Below, piece by piece: positions 58,032 through 59,754 of a DNA stretch of 59,754 bases. The position numbers and the translations under genes are program-made. This DNA is from Paenibacillus zeirhizosphaerae (GTDB lineage Bacteria; Bacillota; Bacilli; Paenibacillales; Paenibacillaceae): NCBI RefSeq assembly GCF_030705605.1, contig NZ_JAPCKK010000032.1, forward strand, positions 1 to 59,754, read 5' to 3'. The first letter of the stretch is position 1. The number at the start of each line of letters is the position of its first letter. The notes under the pieces are model-generated. The model was not told where the DNA came from, ran no database searches, and saw only the letters and a program-made list of their open reading frames with translations.

Positions 58032-59378
58032 GTGAATGAAATGAAATTCAGCATGAAAATGACGAAGATGACATCTCCCCCTGTTGTATTGGTGGCAGGT
58101 CTTCTGACCATTATCGCCATTGGCACCTTGCTGCTGATGCTGCCGGCAGCATCCCACAGCGGACACTCTCTTTATTGGGTTGATGCTTTGTTTACCGCTA
58201 CCTCGGCTGCCTGCGTCACCGGACTGGTGGTTGTTGATGTAAATACGACATTTACCATATTCGGTGAAATTGTCATTATGATCCTGATGCAGCTTGGCGG
58301 ACTGGGTTTCATGACCATGGCGACCCTGTTTGCGCTAGTGCTTGGACGGCGGTTGTCCCTAAAAGACAGATTGCTTCTTAAAGAGGCCATTAATGCGGAC
58401 AGTATGGAGGGTATAGTACGCATTATTCGTAAGGTGATGATTTTTTCCTTCACGATTGAGGGTATTGCAGCTGTGATTCTTGCTCTGCGTTGGATGGCGG
58501 ATATGCCAGTGGGACAAGCTTTATATTATGGACTGTTTCATTCGGTATCGTTATTTAACAACGGGGGCTTTGATTTGTTTGGGAATAGTTTCATCCAGTA
58601 CCGGGGGGATTGGCTGTTTAACCTGACAGCTTCTGTTTTGGTTATTTCGGGCGGATTGGGTTTTATTGTACTGAGCGATCTGTTTGATTTTCGCCGTAGA
58701 CGAAGACTGTCGCTGCATTCCAAGCTGGTGCTGTCCGTTACGGGTGGACTGATTGCCCTCGGAACTCTCGTCATTTTTGTGTTTGAGTTTACCAACATGC
58801 GCACACTTGGGGCTCTGAATTTGGAGGAGAAGCTGTATTCTGCGGTCTTTCAGTCGGTATCGACGCGTTCTTCAGGTACGAGTACAATCGATATTACAGG
58901 GCTGCGACAAGCAACGCAGTTTTTCATAATGCTGCTGATGTTTATCGGGGCTTCCCCAGGCTCGACGGGTGGAGGTATTAAAACGACCACGTTTATTATC
59001 ATGATGGGGGCGATTATCGCCATGGTGCGCGGAAGAAAGGATATTGTCTTTTTTAATTACCGTGTGCCCAAAGTCATGCTAATGAAGGCCCTGACCATTA
59101 TTATCATTTCATTGTTTATTTTTATTCTTGTGCTTATGCTGCTCTTGATGACGGAGGACGTTCAGTTTCTTCCATTAGCCTTTGAGGCGGCATCTGCGAT
59201 CGGAACGGTCGGTTTGTCGGTTGGTGTTACCCCGTATTTGACGGATATAGGAAAGCTGATCATCAGCGCTACCATGTTCATCGGCCGTATTGGTCCGCTC
59301 ACTATTGCGTACGCGCTTAGACCAAGAACGGATAAACAACTGTACCGCTATCCGGAGGGGCATATAACTATCGGGTAA
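58032..59378 (+). CDS. ktrB: Ktr-type potassium transporter, membrane subunit (KtrB/KtrD family)
   Basis: Potassium-translocating subunit of a Trk/Ktr/HKT system, 448 residues with four membrane-pore-membrane repeats. The four filter regions are visible: SAACVTGLVV, SLFNNGGFDL, STRSSGTST and SAIGTVGLSVG. The gating loop GSTGGGIKTT lies in the third repeat. Its cytosolic RCK partner (KtrA or KtrC) is not in the window. In B. subtilis, c-di-AMP inhibits the Ktr systems. GTG 58032 is the start, with AGAGGA ~7 nt upstream. It is 39 nt after lysS, without a visible terminator between. Confidence 0.92.
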   Translation: MNEMKFSMKMTKMTSPPVVLVAGLLTIIAIGTLLLMLPAASHSGHSLYWVDALFTATSAACVTGLVVVDVNTTFTIFGEIVIMILMQLGGLGFMTMATLFALVLGRRLSLKDRLLLKEAINADSMEGIVRIIRKVMIFSFTIEGIAAVILALRWMADMPVGQALYYGLFHSVSLFNNGGFDLFGNSFIQYRGDWLFNLTASVLVISGGLGFIVLSDLFDFRRRRRLSLHSKLVLSVTGGLIALGTLVIFVFEFTNMRTLGALNLEEKLYSAVFQSVSTRSSGTSTIDITGLRQATQFFIMLLMFIGASPGSTGGGIKTTTFIIMMGAIIAMVRGRKDIVFFNYRVPKVMLMKALTIIIISLFIFILVLMLLLMTEDVQFLPLAFEAASAIGTVGLSVGVTPYLTDIGKLIISATMFIGRIGPLTIAYALRPRTDKQLYRYPEGHITIG

Positions 59379-59381
59379 ATG

Positions 59382-59412
59382 AAAGGCGTCTGAATTGTTC
59401 AGGCGTCTTTTA
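59382..59412 (+). terminator. Terminator after ktrB
   Basis: AAAGGCGTCTGAA and TTCAGGCGTCTTTT form a stem with two G-U pairs, ending in TTTT. Confidence 0.7.
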
Positions 59413-59476
59413 TATTGAACAATATTAAACGGATAAGCGTGAATTAAATTCCTAAGTATGTTTTATAAAAAAAGGG

Positions 59477-59505
59477 TTGCAGCCTGTGCTGCAATGTGAT
59501 ATATT
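59477..59505 (+). promoter_or_regulatory. rRNA operon promoter P1
   Basis: TTGCAG (59477-59482), a 17-nt spacer and TATATT (59500-59505). It is the first of two tandem promoters before the downstream rRNA operon. Confidence 0.6.
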
Positions 59506-59561
59506 ATAAATCCGGCCAAGAAAACAGAGTTACATGATAAATAAAGCTCGAAAAAAAGTTC

Positions 59562-59590
59562 TTGCTTTCTTGGTTGAAACATGATAAGAT
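59562..59590 (+). promoter_or_regulatory. rRNA operon promoter P2
   Basis: TTGCTT (59562-59567), a 17-nt spacer and TAAGAT (59585-59590), the second tandem promoter, ~85 bp after P1. Confidence 0.65.
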
Positions 59591-59754
59591 ATAAGAGTTG
59601 CTAAGGCGATGAGCTGAAGCGATGAACGAAGTTTGATCTTTGAAAACTGAACAACGAGTGAGTAGATTTCACGAAGTGAAATCGCCCCGTGAAGGTTTTT
59701 GGTACATGTCTATGACAGTATAAAAACCGGAACGGATCATTGAGATATTTTATC
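59591..59754 (+). other. Leader of the next rRNA operon (16S gene lies beyond the window)
   Basis: Typical Firmicute rRNA leader: TGATCTTTGAAAACTGAACAA (59633-59653, an antitermination-type region) and the hairpin GATTTCAC-GAA-GTGAAATC (59667-59685). The 16S gene start is not reached before the window ends. Confidence 0.75.

Noticed and set aside
1..59754. CRISPR array, prophage, transposase, toxin-antitoxin or defence genes
   Set aside because: None seen. Nearly all genes belong to conserved chromosomal families in Bacillales order; there is no array of regular repeats, integrase or transposase.

Overview
The window is about 60 kb of a low-to-mid GC, endospore-forming Firmicute chromosome. 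Gene content and order match the well-known Bacillus subtilis region between the rRNA operon that precedes csfB and the rRNA operon that follows lysS. Moderate GC, an AbrB with a C-terminal Cys-pair domain, a PrsA-type lipoprotein between mfd and spoVT, and HU between mazG and rqcP point to Paenibacillus or a close relative; the genus is an inference. I see no prophage, insertion sequence, CRISPR array, tRNA gene or defence island. The segment is conserved core chromosome, and what is interesting is mostly regulatory.

Layout. Bases 1-388 hold the 3' end of a 23S gene, a complete 5S gene and the rRNA operon terminator. Next come two lineage-specific genes (a lipoprotein and a membrane protein on the minus strand), then csfB(gin)-yaaO-tmk-darA-yaaR-holB-ricT-yabA-trmN6-rsmI. 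abrB (minus) is divergent from an HD-domain phosphohydrolase gene across a region rich in Spo0A-box-like sites. tatD is followed by a c-di-AMP (ydaO-type) riboswitch and yabE, then rnmV-ksgA-yabG-veg-sspF-ispE-purR-spoVG-glmU-prs. A minus-strand small gene, pth, fin, mfd, prsA, spoVT, a SpoVB/MurJ-like flippase, mazG, HU, rqcP, yabP, yabQ, divIC and yabR follow. The last third is spoIIE-yabS-yabT-tilS-hpt-ftsH-coaX-hslO-yacD-cysK, the folate operon pabB-pabA-pabC-folP-folB-folK-yazB-dusB, greA, lysS and ktrB. The window ends in the promoter and leader region of the next rRNA operon, in the same orientation as the first.

How the genes fit together. Several themes recur. (1) Sporulation: csfB and fin (sigma-factor switching), spoIIE, spoVG, spoVT, yabG, yabP/yabQ, sspF and abrB, many with readable SigH, Spo0A or forespore-type promoters. 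(2) c-di-AMP: a riboswitch on yabE, the receptor DarA, and KtrB, a member of a potassium-uptake family controlled by c-di-AMP. (3) Translation and rRNA maturation: RNase M5 beside rRNA methyltransferases KsgA and RsmI, in the same window as its 5S substrate, with TilS, DusB, Pth, RqcP and LysS. (4) DNA and nucleotide metabolism: Tmk, HolB, YabA, Mfd, PurR, Prs, Hpt, MazG. (5) Envelope growth: GlmU, YabE, SpoVB-like flippase, DivIC, FtsH.

Compared with B. subtilis (from memory), xpaC/yaaN, yazA, metS, yabJ, ctc and the tRNAs near spoIIE are missing here, while the HD phosphohydrolase gene, the prsA-like gene, HU, ktrB and the small 23061-23264 gene are additions. No clearly undescribed system was found. 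The best leads are the Spo0A-box cluster around abrB, SigH-like promoters of identical geometry at spoVG and HU, the riboswitch unit, a 35-bp near-palindrome after prs, and a very GC-rich 3' half of the flippase gene.
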